The notes under the pieces were generated by a model. The model had not been told where the DNA came from. It saw nothing but the letters and a program-made list of their open reading frames with translations, and did no database searches. A stretch of 64,000 nucleotides of DNA, from assembly GCA_903877135.1 (NCBI GenBank), contig CAIRCN010000068.1, positions 1-64,000 of the forward strand, written 5' to 3'. This document shows positions 1-8,373 of this stretch, in pieces; position 1 is the stretch's first letter, and the number at the start of each line of letters is the position of its first letter. This DNA comes from an uncultured Opitutia bacterium (GTDB lineage: Bacteria; Verrucomicrobiota; Verrucomicrobiia; Opitutales; Opitutaceae). The position numbers were made by a program, and so were the translations under genes.

Positions 1-1
1 A

Positions 2-78
2 TGGTCGGGGCGACAGGATTCGAACCTGCGACCTCCTGGTCCCAAACCAGGCGCTCTACCAGGCTAAGCTACACCCCG
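2..78 (-). tRNA. tRNA-Pro (UGG)
   Basis: Read on the minus strand this is a complete cloverleaf. The acceptor stem CGGGGTG pairs with CGCCCCG with one T-G wobble. The anticodon loop TTTGGGA gives UGG, which reads proline codons. The T arm carries GGTTCGAATCC. A genomically encoded CCA lies at 4-2, so the mature 3' end is templated. The gene is divergent from the glycosyltransferase-like gene that starts at 245. The 166-base gap must hold both promoters, but I could not pick out convincing -35/-10 boxes. Confidence 0.97.
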
Positions 79-244
79 CCGACCAGCCGCCATCGGACGT
101 TGAACCCGCAGCCCTGTCAACGCCAGCTTCGCGGCAATCGCATTCCACCCCGCACCGCCACACCTGTGCGGAGCACCCGCAAAAAACATCGCTACTGGTA
201 TTTTCCTCGAAAACCGCATGTTTTCCCCGCAGTAACGGCAAGCC

Positions 245-2884
245 ATGTTGACCGTCGAATCTCCTCCGTGGCGGCGCCGTCTGGTGCTCGTCGCCATCCT
301 CGCCGTGGGGGTGCTCGCGTTCGCGCATACCTGGCTCACTGACCGGCATCTCACGTTTGTGTCGGACGTCCACCGCTCCGATCATCCGATCCAGACACCG
401 TTGCAGCGCGTGCGGCCCGGTTTCACAGCCGACGTCAACATGTGGATCCGTTACGCCCTCGCCGTGCTCGAGGGCACGGAAGGACCGCGTGTGCGCCACA
501 CCGACGTGGATAACGTACCTGCCGGCCGCGAAGTGCATTGGAATTCCGCGCTCACCTGGTGGCTCGCCAGTCTAGGCTGGTCGTGGCACCAGCTTTCTGG
601 CGCACCCCTGCCCGCCGCGGTCGAACGCATCGTCCCGTGGGCCAACCTGCCGCTGCTGCTCGCCTTCGTCGCAGGCTTCGCGTGGTGGGCGGGCCGCCGG
701 GCCGGCGCACTCGCCGGCGCCCTCGTGGCGGTCGCGATCTTTGGCCACCGCTCCATCTATGAGGGCTTTTTACCCGCCTATCCCGATCATCACGGACTCA
801 TCGCCGCGGGCATTCTCGGCCTGATGCTGGGGCTGCTCTTCATGGGCGGTGGCTGGACCCGCGGACCTGACGCGCCGCCCGGTTTCGCACTCCTACCCGC
901 TGACGAGCGCGAGGCACAGCGCGCAGCGCGGTGGGGCGGCTTCTGGGGCGGCTTTGGCCTGTGGATCAGCACGGCCTCACTGGCGCTGCCACTTCTTACC
1001 GTGCCCTTCGCCGGCGCACTCGCCACTCTCGTCTGCCGCTCGGGCCTCACGGAATCGGGCGCGCGCTTCCACGCCAGTGTGTGGCGCACTTGGGGCCGCT
1101 CCGGTGCGATCACCAGTCTCGCGTTTTTCCTGCTCGAATATTTTCCTCATCACCTCGGCTGGCGGCTCGAAGTCAACCATCCGCTCTACGCCCTCTCCTG
1201 GTGGGCTGGCGCCGAACTCACCGCCTGTGCGCTCGAGGCGCTCGCCGCGCCTCCCGGCCAGCGCCGCGTCCCCGGCCTCATCCTCGCCCGCTGCGCCGTA
1301 TGGGCCGTTCCCGCCAGCCTCGCGCCGGCCCTCGTCATCCTCTGGCGCGGTTCCGCGGTGTTTCTGCCGCTCGATCCATTCCTCGCGCGGCTGCACGCCA
1401 CCATCGCGGAATTTCTCCCGTTCCAGACGCGCCTGGCTCTGGACCACAACTTCACTGAGCGCCTCGACTACCTCATCGTTTACCCGATGTTCTACGTCGT
1501 CGCGTTCGTCCTGCTGCCGATCACGCCTCGCGCCCAGCGCTACCTCGTAATCATGAGCCTCGTGCCGGCGCTGGCGCTGCAGGCACTGGGTTTCTGGCAA
1601 GGCCGCTGGGCCATGAGCGCCGGCTCCGCGCAAGTGCCGCTGCTGCTCGCCTGCCTCGGCTGCGCTTACGCCCGCCCCGCGATGGGCTCGACCCCGCGCC
1701 GCCGCTGGACCGTGGCCGTCGTGGCCGCAGCATTCTTTTTTATTCCCGCACCGATTTACTATTTCAAAAATCTGATCCAGGCCCTCCATCACCGCCTCGT
1801 GCCGCTCGACGAAACCCTTGAGCTGGTCTATCGCGAGATCGCACAGGCTGTTCGCGACTCGCAGCCCACCGGCCCGATTGTCCTTTTCGCCAGTCCCAAC
1901 GCCTCCGTCAGCGTCGGCTACTATGGCCGCTTTCAGACCCTCGGCACCCTCTACTGGGAAAACGTCTCTGGCCTCAAGACCGCCGCCGCTCTCAGTTCCG
2001 CGCCCGGCGAGGAGGCCGCCACCCGTATCATCCGCCGCCTCGGCGTCACCCATCTTGCCCTCGTGTCGCGTGACAACTACATTGAGGAATACGCCAAGTT
2101 CCTCCACCCCGGCCTCTCCAACGCCGGCGTCGAGCGCACCTTTGCCTACCAACTCCTCGGCAAAGGCCAGATTCCTGTCTGGCTCGAACCCATCCTCTAC
2201 CGCCCGCCGACGGACCTCCCCGGCGACCTTGCCGGTCTGCGCGTGCTCCTCCTCAAGGTCAACTTCGGCCAAAACGAAACCACGCTCTACTATCGCCTCG
2301 GCCTCCTCCTCACCCTCCAGGACCAGCTTGACGATGCCCTCCAGCGCTTCGCCCACGCCTCCCAACTCGACCCCAAGGCCCCTGCCCCCTGGCTTCGCCG
2401 CAGTGAAATCTTTCTGCGGCAAAAGAAATGGCGCGACGCCGCGGACAATCTCGCCCGCAGCGTGGAACTCTCCGACCCCGCTGAACGCTACCGCCTCCTC
2501 ACGCAAGGCGGCATCGCCTTCGACCAAGCCGGCGAACTCGCCCTCGCCCTTGGCTTCTATCGCCAGGCCGTCGCCCTGCCGATGAACAACGCCATCGCCC
2601 TGAACAACCTCGCCTGGCGCCTCGCTACCTCAAATCAGGCCTCCCTCCGCGATCCCGGCCTCGCGCTCCACTATGCCGAGGCCGCCTGCACCATCGAGCC
2701 CAACGAACCCGGCAGCCGCGACACCCTGGCCGCCGCCCTCGCCGCCAACGAACGCTACTCCGAAGCCCTCGTCGCCATCGAGCAAGCCATCGCCCTCGCC
2801 ACCAAGTCAGGCGACACCGAGGCGATCAAAACCTACCAGCTCCACCGCGATGCCTACCACGCCGCCAGTCCTTGGCGCAAGTGA
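245..2884 (+). CDS. STT3-like GT-C membrane glycosyltransferase with C-terminal TPRs
   Basis: This 879-residue protein has an N-terminal membrane anchor (about 11-28), many hydrophobic segments up to about residue 520, and a soluble C-terminal third. The first external loop has an acidic DVDN followed by an HW (about 87-99). A second loop has YPDHHG (179-184). Both resemble the metal-binding DxD and DHH-type motifs of STT3/AglB oligosaccharyltransferases and other GT-C enzymes. Residues about 690-870 look like tetratricopeptide repeats. By family analogy it would transfer a glycan from a lipid-linked donor on the outer face of the inner membrane, but the acceptor is unknown. No other glycosylation gene lies beside it. 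The class is likely; the exact reaction is not established. Confidence 0.72.
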   Translation: MLTVESPPWRRRLVLVAILAVGVLAFAHTWLTDRHLTFVSDVHRSDHPIQTPLQRVRPGFTADVNMWIRYALAVLEGTEGPRVRHTDVDNVPAGREVHWNSALTWWLASLGWSWHQLSGAPLPAAVERIVPWANLPLLLAFVAGFAWWAGRRAGALAGALVAVAIFGHRSIYEGFLPAYPDHHGLIAAGILGLMLGLLFMGGGWTRGPDAPPGFALLPADEREAQRAARWGGFWGGFGLWISTASLALPLLTVPFAGALATLVCRSGLTESGARFHASVWRTWGRSGAITSLAFFLLEYFPHHLGWRLEVNHPLYALSWWAGAELTACALEALAAPPGQRRVPGLILARCAVWAVPASLAPALVILWRGSAVFLPLDPFLARLHATIAEFLPFQTRLALDHNFTERLDYLIVYPMFYVVAFVLLPITPRAQRYLVIMSLVPALALQALGFWQGRWAMSAGSAQVPLLLACLGCAYARPAMGSTPRRRWTVAVVAAAFFFIPAPIYYFKNLIQALHHRLVPLDETLELVYREIAQAVRDSQPTGPIVLFASPNASVSVGYYGRFQTLGTLYWENVSGLKTAAALSSAPGEEAATRIIRRLGVTHLALVSRDNYIEEYAKFLHPGLSNAGVERTFAYQLLGKGQIPVWLEPILYRPPTDLPGDLAGLRVLLLKVNFGQNETTLYYRLGLLLTLQDQLDDALQRFAHASQLDPKAPAPWLRRSEIFLRQKKWRDAADNLARSVELSDPAERYRLLTQGGIAFDQAGELALALGFYRQAVALPMNNAIALNNLAWRLATSNQASLRDPGLALHYAEAACTIEPNEPGSRDTLAAALAANERYSEALVAIEQAIALATKSGDTEAIKTYQLHRDAYHAASPWRK

Positions 2885-2886
2885 CC

Positions 2887-2901
2887 GCCCGCTCCGCGGG
2901 C
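2887..2901 (+). terminator. Possible hairpin terminator after the STT3-like gene
   Basis: GCCCGC and GCGGGC form a 6-bp GC stem around a TCC loop, starting just after the stop codon. There is no T-run behind it, so it is at best a weak or Rho-assisted terminator. Confidence 0.25.
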
Positions 2902-2902
2902 A

Positions 2903-3079
2903 GAAGCTCCAATTTTCAAGCTCCAATCACCAGTAAACATCCCCGGAGCAACCCGGACTGTCATTGCGAGGCACGACACGCCGAAGTAATCCAGTTGGAT
3001 CACAGAGGAGTGAAGAGTGAGCGCTGACCGTTGAAGTTCGAAGCTTCTCTGGAGCTTGGACGTTGGAATTTGGGGCTTC
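2903..3079. repeat. Imperfect inverted repeat (GGAGCTTGG-type) around a palindromic repeat
   Basis: The left arm at 2903-2926 (GAAGCTCCAATTTTCAAGCT...) is roughly complementary to the right arm at 3051-3079 (GGAGCTTGGACGTTGGAATT...). Between them lies another short repeat at 2960-2995. The 2885-3221 stretch holds no credible gene, and the short frames over it are repeat-derived. This looks like accumulated small non-autonomous repeats next to a decayed insertion sequence. Confidence 0.5.
2960..2995 (-). repeat. Short dispersed repeat, copy 1
   Basis: On the minus strand the element begins ACTGGATTACTTCGGCG and ends CCTCGCAATGACA. A related copy at 44977-45018 has the same ends (TGGAT..C and TCGCGATGACA) with a different GC-rich centre. 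Conserved ends with a variable palindromic middle suggest a mobile or REP-like family. Confidence 0.5.
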
Positions 3080-3221
3080 TGCCTACGCTGCGCACCTCTT
3101 CTCCACATCACCACGCCGGCTAATAGCCACAGGAACGTGACCGAAACCCTCTTGCCCGCCTTCCGCGCACCCTATGAATTGGTCCTGTATTCTACCCCCG
3201 GTTTTCTGTCCTTAGCCGGAC

Positions 3222-3620
3222 TCATGCAATTGAGTGCAAGATAAGTTGGTGAGGGCCGGCTCTGGCCGCGAGTGCAGCAACTGTATAGCAGTCGTCGTTG
3301 GCGCTCATTTGGCGGAGGAGAACATGCCACCAATGGCGGCGGTGGGGCGCAGCGACGGCGAGTTTGAGTGTGAGCTTGCCCGTGGCGTGGCTGAAGACCG
3401 CGGCGCAGGAAAACCGGCGCCAGCGCAGCGTCGTGAGCTCGGCACGCTGGGGTTGACCGAGGCGGCGCTGGAGACCGACGCAGAGATTGAAGGCGCAGAT
3501 GGCGAGATGACAGGCCGCTTCGGTCGCCCAGAACGAACGGCCGCACAGGCCCTTCAAGCCAAACTGGGTGCCGAGCTCCTTGATCCGATTTTCGATGTCG
3601 GCGCGGCCGTTGTAATGAGC
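3222..3620 (-). pseudogene. IS1380-like transposase, C-terminal fragment
   Basis: Translated on the minus strand, the segment runs from YNGRADIENRIKEL through CGRSFWATEAACHLAICAFN to a stop at 3224-3222. The YNxRADxENRIKEL block followed by an FWATEA helix is typical of the end of IS1380-family (DDE_Tnp_1_4) transposases. The catalytic DDE residues would lie upstream and are absent, because IS630-like sequence takes their place. The fragment has no start of its own and is not expected to be functional. Confidence 0.75.
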
Positions 3621-4585
3621 AGATGATCTTCCAAGCGGAGCAGACTGGGATAGAGCCGGTTGCAGATGCGATCCTTGACGATGTCGCCGAGTTTCTCGAC
3701 TGGGTTAAGTTCGGGACTGTAGGGCGGCAACGGCAGCAAGCGGACGTTCCGGGGTAGCCGCGGATCAGTTTCCGGCAGGTGGAATCCCGCCTGGTCTTGG
3801 ATGACGACATGCAAAGCCGCCGGCTCCGTGGCGCCGAGTTGCTGGAGAAACAACGCGTGCACGTCTTGGTCGATGCACGGCGTGAACAGCAGCTCCAGCC
3901 GGTTGGCGCCGTCGACTTCCAAGGCCTCGTGCAGATAGCCCCACTGGTAGCGCGTCGCATAGGGCGCGTGCACGCGGACTCCGCGTAAACCCCAGACCCG
4001 GCAGATGATCGGCAACAAACCGTAGCGGTGCTCATCGAGCACCCACAGCCGCACCGGCCGGCCCGCCCTCGTGGCGGCGCCGGCGAACACCGCCAGTTAT
4101 GCCGGCAGTTCCACTTTGAAGGCCGCCGCCTTGGCCGGATCCTTTTTCGCGTGGCTCTTGCGTGGCACCTTCAGCTTCCCGCCCAGCCGTCGCAGCACCT
4201 TGCGCACGCCGCTCTCGGTGAGGGTCCGGCGCGTGCGCTTCTTGATCCAAGCTTGCGCGTCCTTCGCCCGCCGGAACTTTCCCGCCGCCAAGTGCGCCAA
4301 AAACTCCGTTTGCACCGCGCCGCGCACTACCGGCCGATTCCCTGGTGCCTTGCCCCGCTGGAGCAACGCGGCCACGCCCCCAGGTAACAGTTTATCCCGA
4401 TAGGTGAAGACCGTCTGCCGCGAGACATCGGCAATCTTCATGATCTCGGCCACCGTCAGTTCGTGCTGCGCGATGAGTCGCACCACCAGCAAACGCCGTC
4501 GCGCCCAGTCGGGTTGGGCCTGCGCCCACGCCGCTTCGATTTGCGCCACCAACTCCTCGCCCAGTTTCGGTAAGGTTCTCGCCAT
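3554..4585 (-). pseudogene. IS630-family transposase with in-frame stop and foreign 3' end
   Basis: The 4585-4100 part encodes a helix-turn-helix half with a winged-helix-like stretch (MKIADVSRQTVFTYRDKL) and ends at ELPA-TAA (stop at 4099-4097). The same frame then continues with the catalytic half: VLDEHRYG (first Asp), VIQDQAGFHLPE (second Asp) and PPYSPELNPVEKLGD (Glu), the usual IS630/mariner-type DDE layout. The two halves together give about the normal 340 residues. Because both halves share one frame, this is a nonsense mutation (or stop readthrough), not the programmed frameshift seen in some IS630 members. After about residue 320 the frame runs out of IS630 sequence into IS1380-like DNA. 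Confidence 0.82.
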
Positions 4586-4756
4586 GCCACTGCTTACCCG
4601 AAATCAATGGCCTTGTATAGTCTAATGATTACAGGTCGTTTTTATTATGCGGCGATTTTTGGAGCCGTGGCCCACGCCGCCGCCAGCGCAAATCGACTGA
4701 TTTCTTCGCAGCTGTATGGCGTTGGCGCAAACCACGGTAAGCTGCCGCTGGTGGAT

Positions 4757-5488
4757 TTATTTTTCCGTCAACGGCAGGCTGATGGCCGGCGCCCCGGCGA
4801 CGGGAGCAGACTCAGCGACGGGCAGGTTGGCGCGCAAGAGCATCGCGCGCTGCACCCACTGACTAGCCGGATCGACCTGTGAAACTTGGTCGGAATATCT
4901 TATCACGTCGTCGTTGCGGTGCTGTGTCACCGCGAGGCTGGCGAGGTGGTAGGCTGCCTCGGCGCGCGCGCCTCTGGGCTGCGCGGCATCGGCGAGCAGT
5001 TGCTTGAGCCCGCTTTCGCCGTCGGCGGATTTGCCGGCCTGAAGTTGGGCCATCGCGAGGCCGAGCCGGGCGCGGCTGGCCAGCGGGCCGGACTTCAGGA
5101 GCACGGCCGCCTGCGTGTAAGCGGTGGTGGCATCAGCAGACTTGCCGGCGGCGTAGGCTTGGTCGCCGAGTTGGAGTTGTGTCACACCGGCCAGCGAGTG
5201 GTCCGGGTGCGCGGCGGCAAACGCCCTGAGCTTTTCCGGGGTGCCAGCAACGGCGTAGGCCTGCTCGATCTCGATTTCTTTTTGCGCCGCAAAATAGTCC
5301 CAGCCGCCCTTGGCGACGATGGCCACCGCCACAGTGATCAGCACGCCCAGTATGAGTTGCTGGTTTTTTTCCCAGAACAGGCGGATGCGGTCCTCGAGGC
5401 CCGGTGCGACGTAGTTTTTGTCAACGGCGACGAGATTGCGGTCGTCGCCAGCTTTTTGGGGGGAGGAAGGAGTGGCGGGCGTGATCAT
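4757..5488 (-). CDS. Membrane-anchored TPR protein (YfgM-like)
   Basis: The 243-residue product has a cytoplasmic N terminus, one membrane helix (about 46-65, LILGVLITVAVAIVAKGGW) and a periplasmic Ala-rich helical repeat region that looks like tetratricopeptide repeats. This layout matches the YfgM/TPR_21 type, which in E. coli associates with the Sec translocon and periplasmic chaperones. I chose the ATG at 5488 because the 24 residues upstream in the open frame are Arg/Pro-rich and unlike a coding start. No Shine-Dalgarno is obvious. The C-terminal tail after about residue 225 is low-complexity. The specific role here is unknown. Confidence 0.7.
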   Translation of the reverse strand: MITPATPSSPQKAGDDRNLVAVDKNYVAPGLEDRIRLFWEKNQQLILGVLITVAVAIVAKGGWDYFAAQKEIEIEQAYAVAGTPEKLRAFAAAHPDHSLAGVTQLQLGDQAYAAGKSADATTAYTQAAVLLKSGPLASRARLGLAMAQLQAGKSADGESGLKQLLADAAQPRGARAEAAYHLASLAVTQHRNDDVIRYSDQVSQVDPASQWVQRAMLLRANLPVAESAPVAGAPAISLPLTEK

Positions 5489-5651
5489 GCGCGAAGGGAT
5501 TGGGCTTTGGAACCGTGGACGAGAACAAAACCCCGCCCTCATGTCCATGCCGGAAAACAAACGTTGGTTACCAATGTGCGGTCAAGGCCGATGCTGGTGA
5601 AAAACCGCGGGCCCGAAATGACAACCGCGGGCTAGCCTTGAAGCGGCCCGG

Positions 5652-6023
5652 TCAGGCTGCCGCCATTACGTCTGCCTGGACCAAATGCCGGAGGTAGTTG
5701 CGCAATTGGTCGAGGGTCGAAAGGCGGCTCAGCTCGGTGTCGTCAATGTCGATGTCGAACAGGCTCTCCATCATGAAAATTGTGTCCATCATGGTCAGCG
5801 AATCGCAACCCAGGTCTTCGACCAATCGGGTTGTGCCCGGCAGCGCGTCAAGCGACGTCTTCGGTTTCTTGGCCAGATAAAAATGGAGCACACCCAACAC
5901 GGCGACATCAAGGCTCTCGGGGGATCCTGTTTCAGCAGCGTCGAGGTAGGCGGCAGTGACTTGGGGCGGGAATCCGACCAGTGTTTCTTGGGCCCTTTTA
6001 TTTGCTTCGGTATAGTCGATCAT
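5652..6023 (-). CDS. Acyl carrier protein-like protein
   Basis: This 123-residue protein carries the phosphopantetheine attachment signature LVEDLGCDSLTMMD, in which the Ser of DSL would hold the 4'-phosphopantetheine arm. An acidic helix (MESLFDIDIDD) follows, as in ACPs. It is longer than FabD/FabF-type ACP (about 78 residues) because of a roughly 40-residue N-terminal extension. No ketosynthase or transferase gene is adjacent, so it is probably a specialised ACP rather than the housekeeping AcpP. The start at 6023 (MIDYTEAN) is preferred over the one seven codons upstream. Confidence 0.75.
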   Translation of the reverse strand: MIDYTEANKRAQETLVGFPPQVTAAYLDAAETGSPESLDVAVLGVLHFYLAKKPKTSLDALPGTTRLVEDLGCDSLTMMDTIFMMESLFDIDIDDTELSRLSTLDQLRNYLRHLVQADVMAAA

Positions 6024-6322
6024 AAGTGTGAGCGTCAGCGGCATAACCCAGTGCGGAGTGTTTTAGGGAAATGGATTTCAATTTTCACCAGAAGATGGAA
6101 TGCGATGGGCAGGAACGCAGGGGGAGTGTAGGCAACTTCGTTCCCGATGTATGTAGGGCAGACCAGAATTATGATGTAGGGAAACGCCTTACACAGAGCA
6201 CTCGAGGGTGTTCGAAAAATTCGGTGCACTGCTGAAACGAACCACGATACTTGGCACAAGCGGCCTAGCTGTGGCTGCCTAGAGTCTGGTTACATGACCG
6301 CGGTCCTCCCCGTCTTTACTCG
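6024..6322. other. Intergenic region with three spaced GTAGG repeats
   Basis: No credible gene is seen in this 299-base, comparatively AT-rich spacer upstream of the ACP gene. On the + strand GTAGG occurs at 6128, 6153 and 6176, spaced 25 and 23 bases, the last two inside ATGTAGGG. The regular spacing could mark a regulator binding site or be chance. Confidence 0.35.
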
Positions 6323-7768
6323 TCAGTCAGATAGTCCGGACTCGGCGGGCACGGTGAAGAAGAATGTGGCCCCGGCGTCGGGCGCAGCTTCGGCCCAGAT
6401 GCGCCCGCCGTGGCGCTCGATGATGCGCCGCACGGTGGCGAGGCCCACCCCGGTGCCTTCAAACTCGTGGAGGTGGTGCAGGCGCTTGAACAGGCCGAAC
6501 AGCTTGTCGGCATTGTGCATGTCGAAGCCGACGCCGTTGTCGCGCACGAAGAAAACCGGCGTGACTTCGTTGGCGGGGTGCGTGACGCCGATTTCGATGA
6601 CGGCGGGATCGCGCGGCCGAGAATACTTGAGCGCGTTGGAAAGGAGGTTGACGAACACGACCCGCAGCAGGGCGGGGTCGCCGTAGACGACCGGCAACGC
6701 CACGAGGCGCAGTTCGATGTGGCGGCCCTGGTGCTCGCGCTCGAGTTCCTTAAACACCTCGCGGCACAGGTGAGCGGGCTCGACCGTCTGCCGGGTGAGC
6801 GCCTGCCGGCCGAGTCGGGAAAAGGCGAGGAGATCGGTGATCAGCTGGCTCATCTGACTAGAACCGTCGTGAATCTGGCCGATATAGCGGCGCACGTCGG
6901 CCGGCATCGTGTCCGAGTGGTGGGCGAGCAAAATGTCGGTGAATCCGGTGATGGCGCGAATTGGTGTGCGCAAGTCGTGGGCGGCGGAGGAGCAGAAGGC
7001 CTCCAGTTCGTCGTTCGCCGCCTCAAGTTCCGCCGTGCGCTCGCGGACGCGTTTTTCCAGCTCGGCGTTTTGCGCCTCGATTTGCGCGAGCATGTGGTTG
7101 AACGCGTCGGTGAGCAGGCCCAGTTCGTCGTCGCCGTATTTCGAGGCGCGCACCGCATAGTCGCGCCGCTCGGAGACCGCCCGGGCGGTCTCCGCCAGCG
7201 CGAGCACCGGCCGGGAAATCTGCCGTTGGAGGGTCCGCGACAACAAATAGGCGACCAGAATGGAAACCGCCATCACCAGCACGGCGATGCCGCCATACAG
7301 GCGCAATCGCTCATACATCGCATCGAGGTCGGAGCGGAGATAAAGCGTCCCGAGCCGCTGACTGCCCTTGACCTGCACGACGGGCGTGAAGCCGACCAAG
7401 TAGCCGCCGGCAAAACGAAAGCCGTCTACTGCCGGCGCCGAGGGGAATCGGCCGGCGGGCGCGTTGGCGGGATAACGGGAGAAAAGCCGGCCGTTCGCGT
7501 CGTAGAGACAGGCTGAGACGATGTGGCGTTCGGCCTTGAGCGCGGCCAGGACTTGCGCGGCGTCCTCGGAGTTGTCGAAGGCCAGGGCGGCGGTGCTGTT
7601 CGCGGCGATGACTTCGCCGAGCGTCGCGAGCTGCTGGGCCGCCGCCCGGCGAAAGGTGAAAGCCTCGTAACTCAGAAACGCCGCACAGGTCAGCAGCACC
7701 ACCACACCGCTCGTCGCGAGGATGATCGCGGTGAGTTTTTGGCGGATCGGGATGTCTTGAAACGCCAT
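6323..7768 (-). CDS. Sensor histidine kinase (CHASE8-HAMP-HisKA-HATPase)
   Basis: The 481-residue protein has a first membrane helix (about 12-33), a periplasmic region of CHASE8 type (about 38-150), a second helix (about 157-176), a HAMP segment and coiled coil to about 250, then a phosphoacceptor box SSAAHDLRTPIRAI with His264. The ATPase domain shows NLLSNALKYS, DNGVGFD and GTGVGLATVRRI. The kinase half resembles phytochrome-like kinases. It lies 2 bases after yfiR-like in the same operon as a TonB-dependent receptor and a response regulator. The likely partner is the LuxR-type regulator at 10346-11029, which is an inference from the shared operon. Confidence 0.93.
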   Translation of the reverse strand: MAFQDIPIRQKLTAIILATSGVVVLLTCAAFLSYEAFTFRRAAAQQLATLGEVIAANSTAALAFDNSEDAAQVLAALKAERHIVSACLYDANGRLFSRYPANAPAGRFPSAPAVDGFRFAGGYLVGFTPVVQVKGSQRLGTLYLRSDLDAMYERLRLYGGIAVLVMAVSILVAYLLSRTLQRQISRPVLALAETARAVSERRDYAVRASKYGDDELGLLTDAFNHMLAQIEAQNAELEKRVRERTAELEAANDELEAFCSSAAHDLRTPIRAITGFTDILLAHHSDTMPADVRRYIGQIHDGSSQMSQLITDLLAFSRLGRQALTRQTVEPAHLCREVFKELEREHQGRHIELRLVALPVVYGDPALLRVVFVNLLSNALKYSRPRDPAVIEIGVTHPANEVTPVFFVRDNGVGFDMHNADKLFGLFKRLHHLHEFEGTGVGLATVRRIIERHGGRIWAEAAPDAGATFFFTVPAESGLSD

Positions 7769-7770
7769 CG

Positions 7771-8373
7771 TCAGCCTTTCTCCGGGGTGATCATCTTTGC
7801 CAGGCGGAGCAGTTTCGAGCTGATGGCGAGGCCGCTGGCCTTGGCCGCGTCGGGATTGATGCGCAGCCGGATTTTGCCGTTTTCGATGGCCAGCCGCACC
7901 ATCCCGCCGGCGCGTTCGAAACCATCCTCATCGGCCACGGTGAGGACACTGCGGCCGGCGAGCGCCGACACTATTTTGGGGAATTGCCCGGCTTCGGAAC
8001 CGCTGATGAAAAGAATGTGGCAGTCCGCGGAATCGTCGCCGCGGCGGTAGCGTCGCACAATGATCGGGTGTCCTCCCACCTTTTCTCCCCGGACCAATTC
8101 GTCGAGATAACTGCCAAACGGATCTTCGCCCAGCACACCGATCACGATTGGAGCCTGGGCCGTGGCAAAGGCGCGCGCCGGCCATTCGATAAATTGGGGA
8201 AAATTGAAAAGGAAGCCCGCCTTCACCCGATATTCAGCCGAAACCGTCGCGGGTTCCGGTCCGGCCGCCGCGCGGACTCCAGACAGGCACGTCGCCGCGA
8301 CGAACCCAAGCATGCAACCGCGCCGCACGATGCGGGCGATGCGTCCATAGAAAATGGGGTTCAGAAACTCCAT
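7771..8373 (-). CDS. YfiR family periplasmic protein (DUF4154)
   Basis: This 200-residue protein has a basic N terminus and a hydrophobic export segment (about 20-38), then the YfiR/DUF4154 pattern: an EYRVKAGFLFNFPQFIEWP start, IGVLGEDPFG, and GGMVRLAIENGKIRLRINPD near the end. In Pseudomonas, YfiR is a periplasmic repressor of the diguanylate cyclase YfiN; in other genomes the family sits beside TonB receptors and CHASE8 kinases, as here. The ATG at 8373 lies inside the receptor gene (13-base overlap), and the kinase starts 2 bases after its stop. A role in handing a periplasmic signal to the kinase is inference. Confidence 0.88.
   Translation of the reverse strand: MEFLNPIFYGRIARIVRRGCMLGFVAATCLSGVRAAAGPEPATVSAEYRVKAGFLFNFPQFIEWPARAFATAQAPIVIGVLGEDPFGSYLDELVRGEKVGGHPIIVRRYRRGDDSADCHILFISGSEAGQFPKIVSALAGRSVLTVADEDGFERAGGMVRLAIENGKIRLRINPDAAKASGLAISSKLLRLAKMITPEKG

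Larger units (their letters stand above)
3222..4620 (-). mobile_element. Decayed composite of IS630-like and IS1380-like sequences
   Basis: An IS630-type transposase reading frame (4585 down to about 3626) is joined directly to the C-terminal coding part of an IS1380-type transposase (about 3620 down to 3222). The IS630 frame contains an in-frame TAA and lacks its native C terminus. The IS1380 part lacks its N-terminal two thirds. I found no matching terminal inverted repeats or target duplications, so the outer limits are approximate. Neither element looks autonomous. Confidence 0.75.

Noticed and set aside
977-2527. Long open frame (516 codons) on the minus strand
   Set aside because: It lies opposite the STT3-like gene, has no recognisable domain and is a typical high-GC antisense shadow.
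3554-4585. Programmed frameshift in the IS630 transposase
   Set aside because: Both halves are in the same frame; a TAA separates them.
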